A DNA stretch of 64,000 bases, from assembly GCF_022695985.1 (NCBI RefSeq), contig NZ_JAAPBF010000006.1:21696-85695 (forward strand), written 5' to 3'. A program made the position numbers and the translations under genes. The DNA is from Streptomyces sp. NP-1717. Its GTDB lineage: Bacteria > Actinomycetota > Actinomycetes > Streptomycetales > Streptomycetaceae. The notes under the pieces are model-generated. The model worked only from the letters and a program-made list of their open reading frames with translations. It was not told the origin of the DNA and made no database searches. How positions within the stretch are numbered: the stretch's first letter is position 1; each line of letters starts with the position of its first letter. Shown here piece by piece: positions 19,747-30,769 of the stretch.

Positions 19747-22700
19747 GTGGACGACTACGCGGGACGGGTGCTTGCCGACCGCTACCGCCTGCCCCTGCCT
19801 CCGTCCGACGAGTTCGACCTCGTCGAGACGCGTGCGTTCGACACGTACAGCGGGCAGGAAGTCCTCGTCAGGCAGGTGCCGTTGCCCGAGGTCGTGGACG
19901 CCGAGATGGTGGACCCGGACGGTGCGGCGGCCGCGCGGCGGGTCTCGGGCGGCCGTACGACCCGCAGGCCCACCGACCCGGCGGTCCGGCGCGCGATCGA
20001 CGCCGCGCAGAGCGCCGCCCAGATCCCCGACCACCCACGGCTCGACCAGGTCTTCGACGTGTTCGCCGAGAGCGGGTCGCTGTGGATAGTGAGTGAACTC
20101 GTCGCGGCCAGGCCGCTGGCGGCCCTGCTCGCGGAGAAGCCGCTCAACCCCTACCGCGCGGCCGAGATCGCCTCGGACGTGCTCACCGCCGTACGGGTGC
20201 TGCACGCCCACGGCTGGACCCACCGGAACATCACCATCCGCACCGTGCTCGTCTGCGACGACGGGCGCGTGGTGCTCACCGGCCTCGCGGCGGGCGCCGC
20301 CGAGGAAGCGCTGTGCGGCTACATGCCGGTCCCGCCCACGCCGGGCGAGGGCGGTTTCGAGGCCGGCCACCGACCCGCCGGTGAGATTCCGGGTCCCGTG
20401 CCGGGCGCCGCGCGGACGCCGGGCCCCGAGCTGGGACCGGCCACGGACGGCCCCGAGACGGCGGGCCTGCCGGGCGCGGGCCCGGGTGTCGTGGGCATCC
20501 CGGGCGGGCGTACGGGCACCTCCGAGGCGCTGCCGCCGGGCACCGGGGCGCTGGGCGTACCGGTGGGGCCCGCGTCGCCGGGCCGTGCCGCGCTGGAGAC
20601 GGCCCGCTCCGCCGACGGTCCGTACGGGGACGGCTCGTACGGCGACGGGTCGTACGGTGACCGCTCGTACGGCGAAGTCCCCTACGGAACCGACGCGTTC
20701 GGGCGGCCCGTCGCGGGCCGCGGCCCGGACACCGGTGGCCCGGACACGGACACCGAAGGCGGTCAGGACGGCCCCGACGGCCCCGACACGCGGGGCGGTA
20801 CGGCTCCGGCCCCCGTCGTCCCGTACACCGGACAGCCCGCCCTGCCGGCCAACCCTTCCCGCAGCGGCCCGGCGGACACCCGCGCCGCGCGCGCCGGAGC
20901 CATCGCCGCCTACCGCGCCGGTGCGCGCGCCGCCGCCCGCGTCACCGAGGACCAGCAGCGCGACACCGGCACCCTGCCCGTCCAGCGCCCCGTGCATCTG
21001 TCGGACCCCTCGGCGCCCGGCCGGAGCGGTTCGCCGGACAATCCGCCGGGCGGCCCTTCGGCCGGTGCCGCCGGACCGTCGCAGGGCGAGGGCCGCGACC
21101 CCGACTGGTGGGCGATGCCGCCCCGCGAGATCGACCCCTCCGGCCACCGGCCGTACGACGACCGGGCCGACGACGACCACGACACGGACGACGACGACCC
21201 GCACCCGCCCCGCCGTGTCCAGCTGGCCGGCACCTGGCACGACGGTCCCACCGGCGCCGGTGACGGCTCCCGCCCGCTCTCCGCGGGCGGCGGCGACCCC
21301 TACCGCCGGTCGCCGGGCGGCCACGACGCTCCCGCGCTGCCCCCGGCCGGCGGCTCGTCCCCGTACCTCCGCCAGGCGGACGCGGGCGGCACCGGCGGAA
21401 CAGGCGGCGGCGGAACGGGCGGTGGCAGCTGGCACGGCTCAGGCACCGGCGACGCCATGCGCGCCGACTCCCGGCGGCAGTCCCCGAACCTGCCCGCGGT
21501 CCCCGGCCCCGCCGTACCGGCCGGCCGCTGGGACGAGGTCGTCGCGGGCGGCACGACCCCCGCGTACCGGGGTCCCGCGACCCCGCTCGCCGCCGAACGC
21601 GCCCGCCAGGCACGGATAGCCGTCGTCGGCGCCGTCACCGAGCGCTGGGCACCCGAGCAGGCCGGCCCGGTGCACGAGAACTGGCAACTCGCCCCGCCCA
21701 TCGGCCCGTCCACCGACCTGTGGGCACTGGGCGCGCTGCTCTACCGCGCCGTCCAGGGCCACGCCCCGTATCCGGAGGAGAGCGCGGCCGAGCTGGTCCA
21801 GCTCGTCTGTGCCGAGCCGCCCGCCTTCGCCGAGGAGTGCGGCCCGCTGCGCCCCGTCGTGGAGTCGCTGCTCCGCCAGGACCCCACGGAGCGGCCGGAC
21901 TTCGAGGAGCTGCGCGGCTGGCTGCGTTCGCTGGTGCGCTCGGCCCCCGAGCCCGACGCCGGTCTCGACGTGGTCGCCGTGCCCTCCGTGGACGAGCGGC
22001 TGCCCATCGTGCGCCGCAAGGGCGAGCTGGTCCGCAAGCGCCGTGGCCGCCGTGGCGACGGCAGGCACCGCCACAAGAAGGGCAGGGAACGCAAGGAGAG
22101 GGGCGGCAGGTCCGAGCAGCGCGGGGCGCCGCGCGCCTCGCACGGCGAGACGTACGTCGAGCCGCGCCGCGAGCACGAGGAGCGCGCCTACGGCCAACGG
22201 GACCACCGGGACGAGGACTTCGGCGACAGGGAGTACCGCGAGCCGCGCGAGCGGTCGGGCGGCGGCGGTTCGCGCGGGCCGCGCTCGCTCGGACGCGTCC
22301 TGCTCGTCGTGATCCTCGCGCTGATGGTCGCGGCCATCGCCTTCGCCGTGATGTTCCTGCCGAAGGCGGGCGAGGAGGGCTCGGGGGACGGCGCCGCGTC
22401 GAACCCGAGCGCGCCGGGCACACCGCAGCCGCAGAACCCCGACACGACTCCGGACAGCGGCGGCGACAAGCCCGGTGACCCCGACTCCTCGAAGACGCCG
22501 CAGACCTCCGGGCCGCCGGCGGACCTCGCGGACGGCTACGTCCTGCGCGAGGACGCCGAGGGCTTCGACATCGGCGTGGACAAGAGCTGGCAGCGCCGCC
22601 CGATCAACGACAGCGGTCAAGTCCGCTACGGACGGGGCGACTTCACACTCATCGTGGTGCCGGGCCGGGACACCGTGGCCGACAACGGTGACGATCCCCT

Positions 22701-22980
22701 GGCCTACCAGCGGGAGAAGGAGCGGGAGTTGCAGCCCTTCCGGGACTCCTCCTGGGCCACCTCCTCGGGGCTGCGCCGGATCGACGTCGGCCAACAGCCG
22801 ATGGCTGAGGGCCAGTTCACCTGGCAGAACAGCAGCGGTCAGGAGGTCTACGTCCGCAATCTCGCCATGATCGTCAAGGACAGCTACCACATCATCCAGG
22901 TCATCGGCCCGGAGGACGAGCGGGACAAGGTCTCCGAGATCTACCAGCAGGCCATCGGCTCCTACCGGATCACCGGCTGA
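19747..22980 (+). CDS. Membrane pseudokinase with a large insertion in the kinase domain
   Basis: 1077 residues. The N-lobe lacks a Gly loop and has Arg42 where kinases have the ATP Lys (EVLVRQVP). The catalytic loop is HRNITIR, with N161 in place of Asp, and the DFG position reads TGL (178-180), so phosphotransfer is not expected. About 430 residues rich in Gly, Pro, Asp and Tyr (roughly 185-615, including four DGSYG-like repeats) then interrupt the fold. It resumes at WAPEQ (APE 635-637) and STDLWALGALLYRAVQG to finish the C-lobe near 735. A Lys/Arg-rich linker, one membrane helix (850-872) and an extracellular domain follow. Start GTG 19747, four bases after GGGAGG. Probably a scaffold or allosteric partner of the neighbouring kinases. 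Confidence 0.86.
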   Translation: MDDYAGRVLADRYRLPLPPSDEFDLVETRAFDTYSGQEVLVRQVPLPEVVDAEMVDPDGAAAARRVSGGRTTRRPTDPAVRRAIDAAQSAAQIPDHPRLDQVFDVFAESGSLWIVSELVAARPLAALLAEKPLNPYRAAEIASDVLTAVRVLHAHGWTHRNITIRTVLVCDDGRVVLTGLAAGAAEEALCGYMPVPPTPGEGGFEAGHRPAGEIPGPVPGAARTPGPELGPATDGPETAGLPGAGPGVVGIPGGRTGTSEALPPGTGALGVPVGPASPGRAALETARSADGPYGDGSYGDGSYGDRSYGEVPYGTDAFGRPVAGRGPDTGGPDTDTEGGQDGPDGPDTRGGTAPAPVVPYTGQPALPANPSRSGPADTRAARAGAIAAYRAGARAAARVTEDQQRDTGTLPVQRPVHLSDPSAPGRSGSPDNPPGGPSAGAAGPSQGEGRDPDWWAMPPREIDPSGHRPYDDRADDDHDTDDDDPHPPRRVQLAGTWHDGPTGAGDGSRPLSAGGGDPYRRSPGGHDAPALPPAGGSSPYLRQADAGGTGGTGGGGTGGGSWHGSGTGDAMRADSRRQSPNLPAVPGPAVPAGRWDEVVAGGTTPAYRGPATPLAAERARQARIAVVGAVTERWAPEQAGPVHENWQLAPPIGPSTDLWALGALLYRAVQGHAPYPEESAAELVQLVCAEPPAFAEECGPLRPVVESLLRQDPTERPDFEELRGWLRSLVRSAPEPDAGLDVVAVPSVDERLPIVRRKGELVRKRRGRRGDGRHRHKKGRERKERGGRSEQRGAPRASHGETYVEPRREHEERAYGQRDHRDEDFGDREYREPRERSGGGGSRGPRSLGRVLLVVILALMVAAIAFAVMFLPKAGEEGSGDGAASNPSAPGTPQPQNPDTTPDSGGDKPGDPDSSKTPQTSGPPADLADGYVLREDAEGFDIGVDKSWQRRPINDSGQVRYGRGDFTLIVVPGRDTVADNGDDPLAYQREKERELQPFRDSSWATSSGLRRIDVGQQPMAEGQFTWQNSSGQEVYVRNLAMIVKDSYHIIQVIGPEDERDKVSEIYQQAIGSYRITG

Positions 22981-23143
22981 CGGACCGACAGGCCGCAGGG
23001 CGACGGGCCGAGTACGCCCTGTTCCGAACCCCCCCCGCCCGTTCCCTCGTCTGTGTCACGGTGCGGTTTCAGGCGCGGGGCCCTGGTTCCGTGTCCGCGC
23101 GTCCGCTCCGTAACCTGTGATTCCGAGGAACAGGCGGGGGCAC

Positions 23144-24915
<1,772 letters not shown>

Positions 24916-24916
<1 letters not shown>

Positions 24917-25075
24917 GGCCTGTCTTTCGGATCAGGCCGGGCTCGCGGTCCCTGGCACGCACGTTCGCCGCGTTGTCGTCGGTCGGCATGGCTCCGCCAT
25001 GCCTCCCTCCTCCGCCTTGCGATCGCACGCACCAGACCCCGCTCCCTGATCCGGCCTGATCCGAAAGACAGGCCC
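24916..25075. mobile_element. MITE-like element, copy B (perfect 23-bp terminal repeats)
   Basis: 160 bp. Left repeat 24916-24938 and right repeat 25053-25075 are perfect reverse complements over 23 bp, starting GGGCCTGTCTTTCGG. The interior shares GCCGCGTTGTCG and CCTCCGCCTTGCGAT with copy A. The preceding TA (24914-24915) plus the first G make the stop codon of kinase gene 2. Non-coding; as RNA it would fold into one long hairpin and may also terminate transcription. Confidence 0.7.
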
Positions 25076-25156
25076 TGGCGGAGCCGATGTCACGGCTCTG
25101 CACCCGCTGTCGTCCCCCGGTGGCTATCGCGGCGCGCCATCCGTAAGGATGTGGGC

Positions 25157-26893
25157 ATGACGAACGATGGGGGACGGGCGAACGAGCCCACCAGCTACGG
25201 ACTCCGCCCGCCGCAGCCGCCGGGGCAGCACCAGCCGCCGCAGGGGCAACAGCAGCCGCCGTACCAGCCGCACCACGGGCAGTCGCAGCCGCCGCAGGTG
25301 CCGCCCCAGGCCCCCCACGGTTCCCCGTACCAGCCGACGCAGGCGAACCGGCACCACACCCCCGCCGAACCCGACCCGTCGGTGGGCCGTCTGCTGGGCG
25401 GTCGCTACCGGCTCGTCTCCCGGCTCGGGCACGGCGGCATGGGAACGGTCTGGCTGGCGCACGACGAGATCGTGGACCGCGACGTCGCGGTCAAGGAGCC
25501 GCGCGTCCCCGAGCATCTGGGCGCCCAGGAGCGCGACACCGTACACCGGCGGATGCGGCGCGAGGCCAGCTCCGCGGCCAGGATCGACCATCCGTCCGTC
25601 GTCACCATGCACGACGTCGTCGTCGAGGACGACAAGCCGTGGATCGTCATGGAGCTGGTGCGCGGCCAGTCGCTCGCCGACCGTCTTCAGGAGGGCACGC
25701 TCGACCCCCGCGAGGCCGCCAGGATCGGGCTCGACGTACTGAACGCGCTCAACGCCGCCCACGAGGCGGGGGTGCTGCACCGCGACGTGAAGCCGGACAA
25801 CGTCCTGCTCGGGCGCGGCGACCGGGTGGTGCTGAGCGACTTCGGCATCGCCCAGGTCGAGGGCCAGCAGGGACTCACCGAGACCGGCGCGTTCGTCGGC
25901 TCACCGGAGTTCATCTCGCCCGAGCGGGTGCTCGGCCAGCGCCCCGGGCCCGAGTCGGACCTGTGGTCGCTGGGCGTCGTGCTGTACGCGGCGGTCGAGG
26001 GGATGTCCCCGTACCGCCGCTCGAACATCCCTGCGACGCTCCAGGCCGTGCTGTCCGCCGAGCCGCAGATGCCGGCCCGCGGGTCGGGCGCCTTCGGCAC
26101 GGTCGTGATGCAGCTCCTGCGGAAGGACCCGGCGGCACGGCCCACCGCCGCCGAGGTGCGGGCGGTGCTGGAGTCGGTGGCACGTCCGCCGCAGCTCTTG
26201 CCGGAGGCGACCAGGCTCTACCAGGGCGCGGGCACTGCGGGCGGACCGGCCGGCAGCAAGTGGGTCCCGCCGGTGCTGCACCGCAACCGCCCCGCCCAGT
26301 ACGGTCTCGGCGCTGGCGTGCTCGCGGTGGCCCTCGTGCTGGGACTGGTCTTCTTCAACCCGTTCGCGGGCGACGAACTGCCGGAGGGCTGGGAGGTCCG
26401 CTCCGAGGTGGAGATCCTCGACGCCAAGATCGCCGTGCCGGAGGACTACCGGCGCTCCCAGGAGAGCCTGACCGAGGACAGCCGCGTCACCTTCCGGGAT
26501 CCGAGCGGCGTCTTCACCGTCTCCATGGACCAGGTCCAGAAGAAGCCGGACAACGAGATCCTGCCGGCCGAGAAGGCGGCGTGGGAGAAGTACTACGAGG
26601 ACGGCGGCGACAACGGTACGGAGATCAAGGAGGCGGAGTACGAGAGCCGGGAATCGTCGTTCGCGGGCTCGGACAAGGCCTTCGACAACGTCGTCGACTT
26701 CGTGCCGTACGGGGACTCCTCCGAGGATCCGATCCGCTACCGCTACCACGAGCTGATCGTCCCGGGCACCGACGAGGTGCACTGGCGGCTGCGGGTGGCG
26801 ATGCCGGCCGAGGGGGACGCGGTGACGGACGGGGAGGAACTCTTCTCCGACGTGGTCGAGCATCTGCAGATCGAGAGCAAGTACCTGCCCTGA
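25157..26893 (+). CDS. Transmembrane Ser/Thr protein kinase 3
   Basis: 578 residues. Unusual order: a Pro/Gln-rich tail of about 70 residues precedes the kinase domain (GHGGMGTVW, Lys113 in DVAVKEP, HRDVKPDNV with Asp210, DFG at 228-230, SPE). One helix (about 381-400, GVLAVALVLGLVFF) and an extracellular domain with AVPEDYRRSQ, GVFTVSMDQV and YRYHELIVPG follow, related in layout to those of the other three proteins. Start ATG 25157, seven bases after AAGGA; a GTG six bases earlier is less well placed. Last gene of the cluster; a 16-bp palindrome lies 22 bases downstream. Confidence 0.93.
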   Translation: MTNDGGRANEPTSYGLRPPQPPGQHQPPQGQQQPPYQPHHGQSQPPQVPPQAPHGSPYQPTQANRHHTPAEPDPSVGRLLGGRYRLVSRLGHGGMGTVWLAHDEIVDRDVAVKEPRVPEHLGAQERDTVHRRMRREASSAARIDHPSVVTMHDVVVEDDKPWIVMELVRGQSLADRLQEGTLDPREAARIGLDVLNALNAAHEAGVLHRDVKPDNVLLGRGDRVVLSDFGIAQVEGQQGLTETGAFVGSPEFISPERVLGQRPGPESDLWSLGVVLYAAVEGMSPYRRSNIPATLQAVLSAEPQMPARGSGAFGTVVMQLLRKDPAARPTAAEVRAVLESVARPPQLLPEATRLYQGAGTAGGPAGSKWVPPVLHRNRPAQYGLGAGVLAVALVLGLVFFNPFAGDELPEGWEVRSEVEILDAKIAVPEDYRRSQESLTEDSRVTFRDPSGVFTVSMDQVQKKPDNEILPAEKAAWEKYYEDGGDNGTEIKEAEYESRESSFAGSDKAFDNVVDFVPYGDSSEDPIRYRYHELIVPGTDEVHWRLRVAMPAEGDAVTDGEELFSDVVEHLQIESKYLP

Positions 26894-26914
26894 GTACCTG
26901 ATCAGGGCTTATGT

Positions 26915-26930
26915 GCCAGTGATCACTGGC
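26915..26930. promoter_or_regulatory. Perfect 16-bp palindrome GCCAGTGATCACTGGC
   Basis: Loopless palindrome 22 bases after the kinase 3 stop and about 110 bases before the aldehyde dehydrogenase start. Loopless symmetry suits a dimeric repressor better than a terminator. Confidence 0.4.
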
Positions 26931-26992
26931 GCGTTCACGGCCGCCCGCCCGATGGTCGGCGGGTGGCCGGCGAGCAGGTGGCGAAAAGGTGT

Positions 26993-27004
26993 TACCCGCG
27001 GGTA
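26993..27004. promoter_or_regulatory. Palindrome TACCCGCGGGTA in the -35 region of the aldehyde dehydrogenase gene
   Basis: Perfect 12-bp palindrome ending 19 bp before CATACT (27023-27028), the only good -10 candidate. A transcript from that -10 would start within a few bases of ATG 27039, so the mRNA may be nearly leaderless; no ribosome site is seen at the proper distance. Confidence 0.4.
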
Positions 27005-27038
27005 CCCAAAGTCCCGGAGGCGGCATACTCTCGCCCTC

Positions 27039-28643
27039 ATGACGGACTCACAGGCCCCCACGACCAATCCCGTGGCTCCGGTGCCCGCGGGCGTGCGCAC
27101 CGCCGCCGACGTGGTCACTCCCGAAGTGCTCGCCCAGCTCGTCAGGGGTGTCGTGGGTTCCGGGCTCACCGCGAACCACACCCCGTCCACCGGCGAGAAG
27201 CTGGCCGACCTGCCCGAGTCCACCCCCGAGGACGTCGCCAAGGCGTTCGCGCGCGCCCGCGCCGCCCAGCCCGTGTGGGCGGCGACCTCCGTACGACGGC
27301 GGGCCGCCGTCCTGCTCCGCTTCCACGACCTGCTGCTGGAGCGCCAGGCCGAGGTGCTCGACCTCGTCCAGCTGGAGACCGGCAAGGCGAGGCTGCACGC
27401 GCACGAGGAGGTCCAGGCCGTCGCCGTCGCCGCGCGCCACTACGGGCTCAAGGCCGCCTCGTATCTGAGGCCGCGGCGGCACACCGGCGCCGTACCCCTG
27501 CTGACCAAGGTCACCGAGCAGCGCCAGCCGCGCGGCGTGGTCGGCCAGATCGCCCCCTGGAACTACCCGCTGGAGCTCTCCGTCGGCGACGCCCTGCCCG
27601 CCTTCGTCGCGGGCAACGCCGTGGTGATGAAGCCCGACACCGAGACCGCGCTCACCGCGCTGTGGGCGCGTGATCTGCTGATCGAGGCCGGACTGCCCGC
27701 CGGGGTGTTCCAGGTGGTGCTCGGTGAAGGGCCCGTCATCGGGCCCGAGGTCGTCGAGCGCGGCGACTACGTCTCCTTCACCGGCTCCACGCGCACCGGC
27801 CGCGAGGTCGCCCAGCGCGCGGCGAGCCGGCTGGTCGGCGCCTCGCTCGAACTCGGCGGCAAGAACGCCATGCTGGTCCTGCACGACGCCGACATCGAGA
27901 AGGCGGCGGCCGGCGCGGTGCGCGCCTGCTTCTCCACCGCCGGTCAGCTCTGCATCTCCATCGAGCGGCTGTACGTCCACGAGTCGGTCGCCGACGCGTT
28001 CGTGGAGCGGTTCGTCGCCCGTACGAAGGCGATGCGGCTGGGCAGCGCGCTCGCCTACGGCGCTGACATGGGCTCCCTCGTCAGCGAACGCCAGCTGCGG
28101 ACCGTGACCAGCCATGTCGAGGAGGCCGTCGCCAAGGGCGCCACGGTCCTCGCGGGCGGCGTGGCGCGGCCCGACATCGGACCGTACTTCTACGAGCCCA
28201 CCATCCTGGAGGGTGTCGAGGCGCCCATGTCGGTCTGCACGGAGGAGACCTTCGGGCCGCTCGTCTCCGTCTACCGGTTCGGCGACGAGGACGAGGCCGT
28301 CGAGCTGGCCAACTCCACGCCGTACGGCCTCAATTCGAGCGTCTGGACGCGCGACGGCAGACGCGGGCACGCGGTCGCCGCCCGGCTGCGCACCGGCACG
28401 GTCAACATCAACGAGGGATACGCCCCGGCGTACGGCAGCGTCCGGGCCCCGATGGGCGGCATGAAGGAATCCGGCCTCGGCCGCAGGCACGGCTCCGAGG
28501 GCATTCTCAAATACACCGAGGTACAGACCGTCGCGCAGCAGCGCGTGCTGCCGATGGCTCCGTCGATGGGCATGGACGACGAGAAGTACGCGGCGTTCAT
28601 GACCAGGAGCCTGCGCGCGCTCAAGGCCTTCCGGCTGCGCTGA
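27039..28643 (+). CDS. NAD(P)-dependent aldehyde dehydrogenase (succinate-semialdehyde dehydrogenase-like)
   Basis: 534 residues, a little longer than the usual 480-500 because of an N-terminal extension. Contains APWNYPLELSVGDALPAFVAGN (dinucleotide and substrate channel), catalytic Glu in LELGGKNAML (about residue 271), catalytic Cys in STAGQLCISIERL (about residue 304), and EETFGPLVSVYRF. Streptomyces homologues are usually called succinic semialdehyde dehydrogenase; other aldehydes are possible. Start ATG 27039 without a Shine-Dalgarno but just downstream of a -10-like CATACT. Followed 18 bp later by the GMC oxidoreductase gene, so an operon that makes then oxidises an aldehyde or sterol-type product is plausible. 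Confidence 0.9.
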   Translation: MTDSQAPTTNPVAPVPAGVRTAADVVTPEVLAQLVRGVVGSGLTANHTPSTGEKLADLPESTPEDVAKAFARARAAQPVWAATSVRRRAAVLLRFHDLLLERQAEVLDLVQLETGKARLHAHEEVQAVAVAARHYGLKAASYLRPRRHTGAVPLLTKVTEQRQPRGVVGQIAPWNYPLELSVGDALPAFVAGNAVVMKPDTETALTALWARDLLIEAGLPAGVFQVVLGEGPVIGPEVVERGDYVSFTGSTRTGREVAQRAASRLVGASLELGGKNAMLVLHDADIEKAAAGAVRACFSTAGQLCISIERLYVHESVADAFVERFVARTKAMRLGSALAYGADMGSLVSERQLRTVTSHVEEAVAKGATVLAGGVARPDIGPYFYEPTILEGVEAPMSVCTEETFGPLVSVYRFGDEDEAVELANSTPYGLNSSVWTRDGRRGHAVAARLRTGTVNINEGYAPAYGSVRAPMGGMKESGLGRRHGSEGILKYTEVQTVAQQRVLPMAPSMGMDDEKYAAFMTRSLRALKAFRLR

Positions 28644-28661
28644 TCCGACGAAGGAGAGCCG

Positions 28662-30503
28662 ATGTCACGGGACACCCATGCCGACGAGCGGGGCGAACAC
28701 GGCCACCAAGACGGCCACGACTACGACGTCATCGTCGTCGGGTCCGGCTTCGGCGGCGCGGTCTCCGCGCTGCGGCTGACCGAGAAGGGGTACCGCGTCG
28801 GTGTCCTCGAAGCCGGCCGCCGCTTCACACCGGGCACCCTCCCCAGGAACTCCTGGGACATCAAGAACTATCTGTGGGCCCCGGCCCTCGGTCTCTTCGG
28901 CATCCAGCGGGTCCATCTGCTCGGCAACGTCATGGTCCTCGCGGGCGCCGGTGTCGGCGGCGGCTCGCTCAACTACGCGAACACGCTGTACGTGCCCCCG
29001 AAGCCGTTCTTCGAGGACAAGCAGTGGGCCGGCATCACCGACTGGCAGGCCGAACTCGCCCCGTACTACGACCAGGCGCGGCGCATGCTCGGTGTCCGGC
29101 TCAATCCGACCATGACGCCCTCGGACGTCCATCTCAAGGCGACCGCACAGGCGATGGGCGTGGGTGACACCTTCCATCTGGCGCCGGTCGGCGTCTTCTT
29201 CGGCGACGGCCAGGACGCCGACGGTACGGCGGTGGCCGAGCCGGGCGCGTCCGTCGGCGACCCGTACTTCGGCGGCGCGGGCCCCTCCCGCAAGGCCTGC
29301 GCCCAGTGCGGCGAGTGCATGACCGGCTGCCGCCACGGCGCCAAGAACACCCTCAACGAGAACTATCTGTACCTCGCCGAACAGGCCGGCGCGGCGATCC
29401 GCCCCATGACGACCGTCGTCGACATCACCGAGGACCCGGCCGGCGGCCATCGCGTCTCGACCGTCCCCACCCACCGCCGCAAGTCGGCGCCACGGGTACT
29501 GACGGCCCGTCATGTCGTCGTCGCGGCGGGGACGTACGGGACGCAGACGCTGCTGCACACGATGAAGGACCGGGGCCGGCTGCCCCGGCTTTCCGACCGG
29601 CTCGGCGAGCTGACCCGTACCAACTCCGAGGCCCTGGTGGGCGCCCAGACCACCGGCCGGCGCTACCGGAAGAAGCACGGTCACGGCGCGGGAGCTCCGG
29701 GCGGACCGGACTTCACCCGCGGCGTCGCGATCACCTCCTCCTTCCACCCGGACGCCGACACCCATGTGGAGCCGGTGCGTTACGGCAAGGGCTCGAACGC
29801 GATGGGCTCGCTCTCGATCCTCCAGGTCCCCTACAGCGAGAACGGGCGCCGGATCGCGGGGTGGCTCGGCGGCATGGTCAGACACCCCGTCATGGCGGCC
29901 CGTTCACTGTCCAACCGGCGCTGGTCTGAGCGGACCATCATCGGTCTGGTCATGCAGTCGGTCGACAACTCCCTGACGACGTACCGCAAGCGGGCCGGGG
30001 TCGGGAAGGGTCTGCTGACGGCGCGCCAGGGGCACGGCGCGCCCAACCCCAAGCAGATAGCGGAGGGCACGCGGACGGCGACCCTGCTCGCCGAGGAGAT
30101 CAACGGCTTCGCGGGCTCGAACGTCGGCGAGCTGATGGGTACGCCGCTGACCGCGCACTTCCTCGGTGGCTGCCCCATCGGCGCCGACGCGGAGCACGGT
30201 GTCATCGACCCGTATCACCGGCTCCACGGCCACCCGGGCATCTCGGTCGTCGACGGCTCGGCGGTCTCGGCCAACCTCGGGGTCAATCCGTCGCTCACCA
30301 TCACCGCGCAGGCCGAGCGCGCGATGTCCTTCTGGCCCAACAAGGGGGAGGAGGACCCGCGTCCGGAGCAGTCGGCCGGGACTGCGTACGTACGGCTGGA
30401 GCCGGTCGCGCCGAAGTCCCCGGCGGTCCCGGCGTCCGCCTTCGGGGCGCTGAAGCTGCCGTTCCTCGGAATGCCGGCGGTCCCGCCGAAGAAGAAGCGG
30501 TAG
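28662..30503 (+). CDS. GMC-type FAD-dependent oxidoreductase (cholesterol oxidase-like) with a ferredoxin-like Cys cluster
   Basis: 613 residues. FAD motif YDVIVVGSGFGGAVSALRL at about 20-38; GMC signatures GAGVGGGSLNYANTLY and a C-terminal GGCPIGADAEHGVIDPYHRLHG with the catalytic-region His, then NLGVNPSLTITA. Inserted at residues 213-223 is CAQCGECMTGC, an exact CxxCxxCxxxC pattern, followed by RHGAKNTL. That spacing is the [4Fe-4S] ferredoxin signature, unusual for textbook cholesterol oxidases but seen in a subgroup of actinobacterial GMC-like proteins. An N-terminal His/Asp-rich tail precedes the fold, with no signal peptide. ATG 28662 follows GAAGGAGA. The gene ends in PPKKKR and a strong terminator. 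Confidence 0.88.
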   Translation: MSRDTHADERGEHGHQDGHDYDVIVVGSGFGGAVSALRLTEKGYRVGVLEAGRRFTPGTLPRNSWDIKNYLWAPALGLFGIQRVHLLGNVMVLAGAGVGGGSLNYANTLYVPPKPFFEDKQWAGITDWQAELAPYYDQARRMLGVRLNPTMTPSDVHLKATAQAMGVGDTFHLAPVGVFFGDGQDADGTAVAEPGASVGDPYFGGAGPSRKACAQCGECMTGCRHGAKNTLNENYLYLAEQAGAAIRPMTTVVDITEDPAGGHRVSTVPTHRRKSAPRVLTARHVVVAAGTYGTQTLLHTMKDRGRLPRLSDRLGELTRTNSEALVGAQTTGRRYRKKHGHGAGAPGGPDFTRGVAITSSFHPDADTHVEPVRYGKGSNAMGSLSILQVPYSENGRRIAGWLGGMVRHPVMAARSLSNRRWSERTIIGLVMQSVDNSLTTYRKRAGVGKGLLTARQGHGAPNPKQIAEGTRTATLLAEEINGFAGSNVGELMGTPLTAHFLGGCPIGADAEHGVIDPYHRLHGHPGISVVDGSAVSANLGVNPSLTITAQAERAMSFWPNKGEEDPRPEQSAGTAYVRLEPVAPKSPAVPASAFGALKLPFLGMPAVPPKKKR

Positions 30504-30524
30504 CGGCGGCTCGCCCGGCAGCGG

Positions 30525-30560
30525 GGAGGCGCTGCACCCCCCTCCGAGTGCAGCGCCTCC
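30525..30560 (+). terminator. Terminator after the GMC oxidoreductase gene
   Basis: Perfect 13-bp stem GGAGGCGCTGCAC / GTGCAGCGCCTCC with a 10-nt loop, 21 bases after the stop codon. Confidence 0.88.
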
Positions 30561-30704
30561 ACGCGGTCCCGCCCAGGATCTGGAACAGGCGAGTCCGTTG
30601 TGTCGCAAGGAGGACCCGTGACCTGGGGAGATGGTTGCCCTTTTCTTCACGAATTCCTTATGTGGCGCGCGTCACATGGGCGGGGCGCGGCAAAGTGTCC
30701 GGGC

Positions 30705-30769
30705 GCGACAAGGGCCCCGCGGGCCCGGTCCGAGGTGAGTCGGACGGGCGCCTGCGGGGCCCTTGTCGC
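30705..30769 (+). ncRNA. Candidate structured RNA or terminator with a 16-bp perfect stem
   Basis: GCGACAAGGGCCCCGC (30705-30720) pairs perfectly with GCGGGGCCCTTGTCGC (30754-30769). The enclosed 33 nt form an inner stem GTCCG / CGGAC around AGGTGAGT. A promoter-like sequence ends 40 bp upstream, so a short transcript of about 100 nt ending here is possible. Confidence 0.35.
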
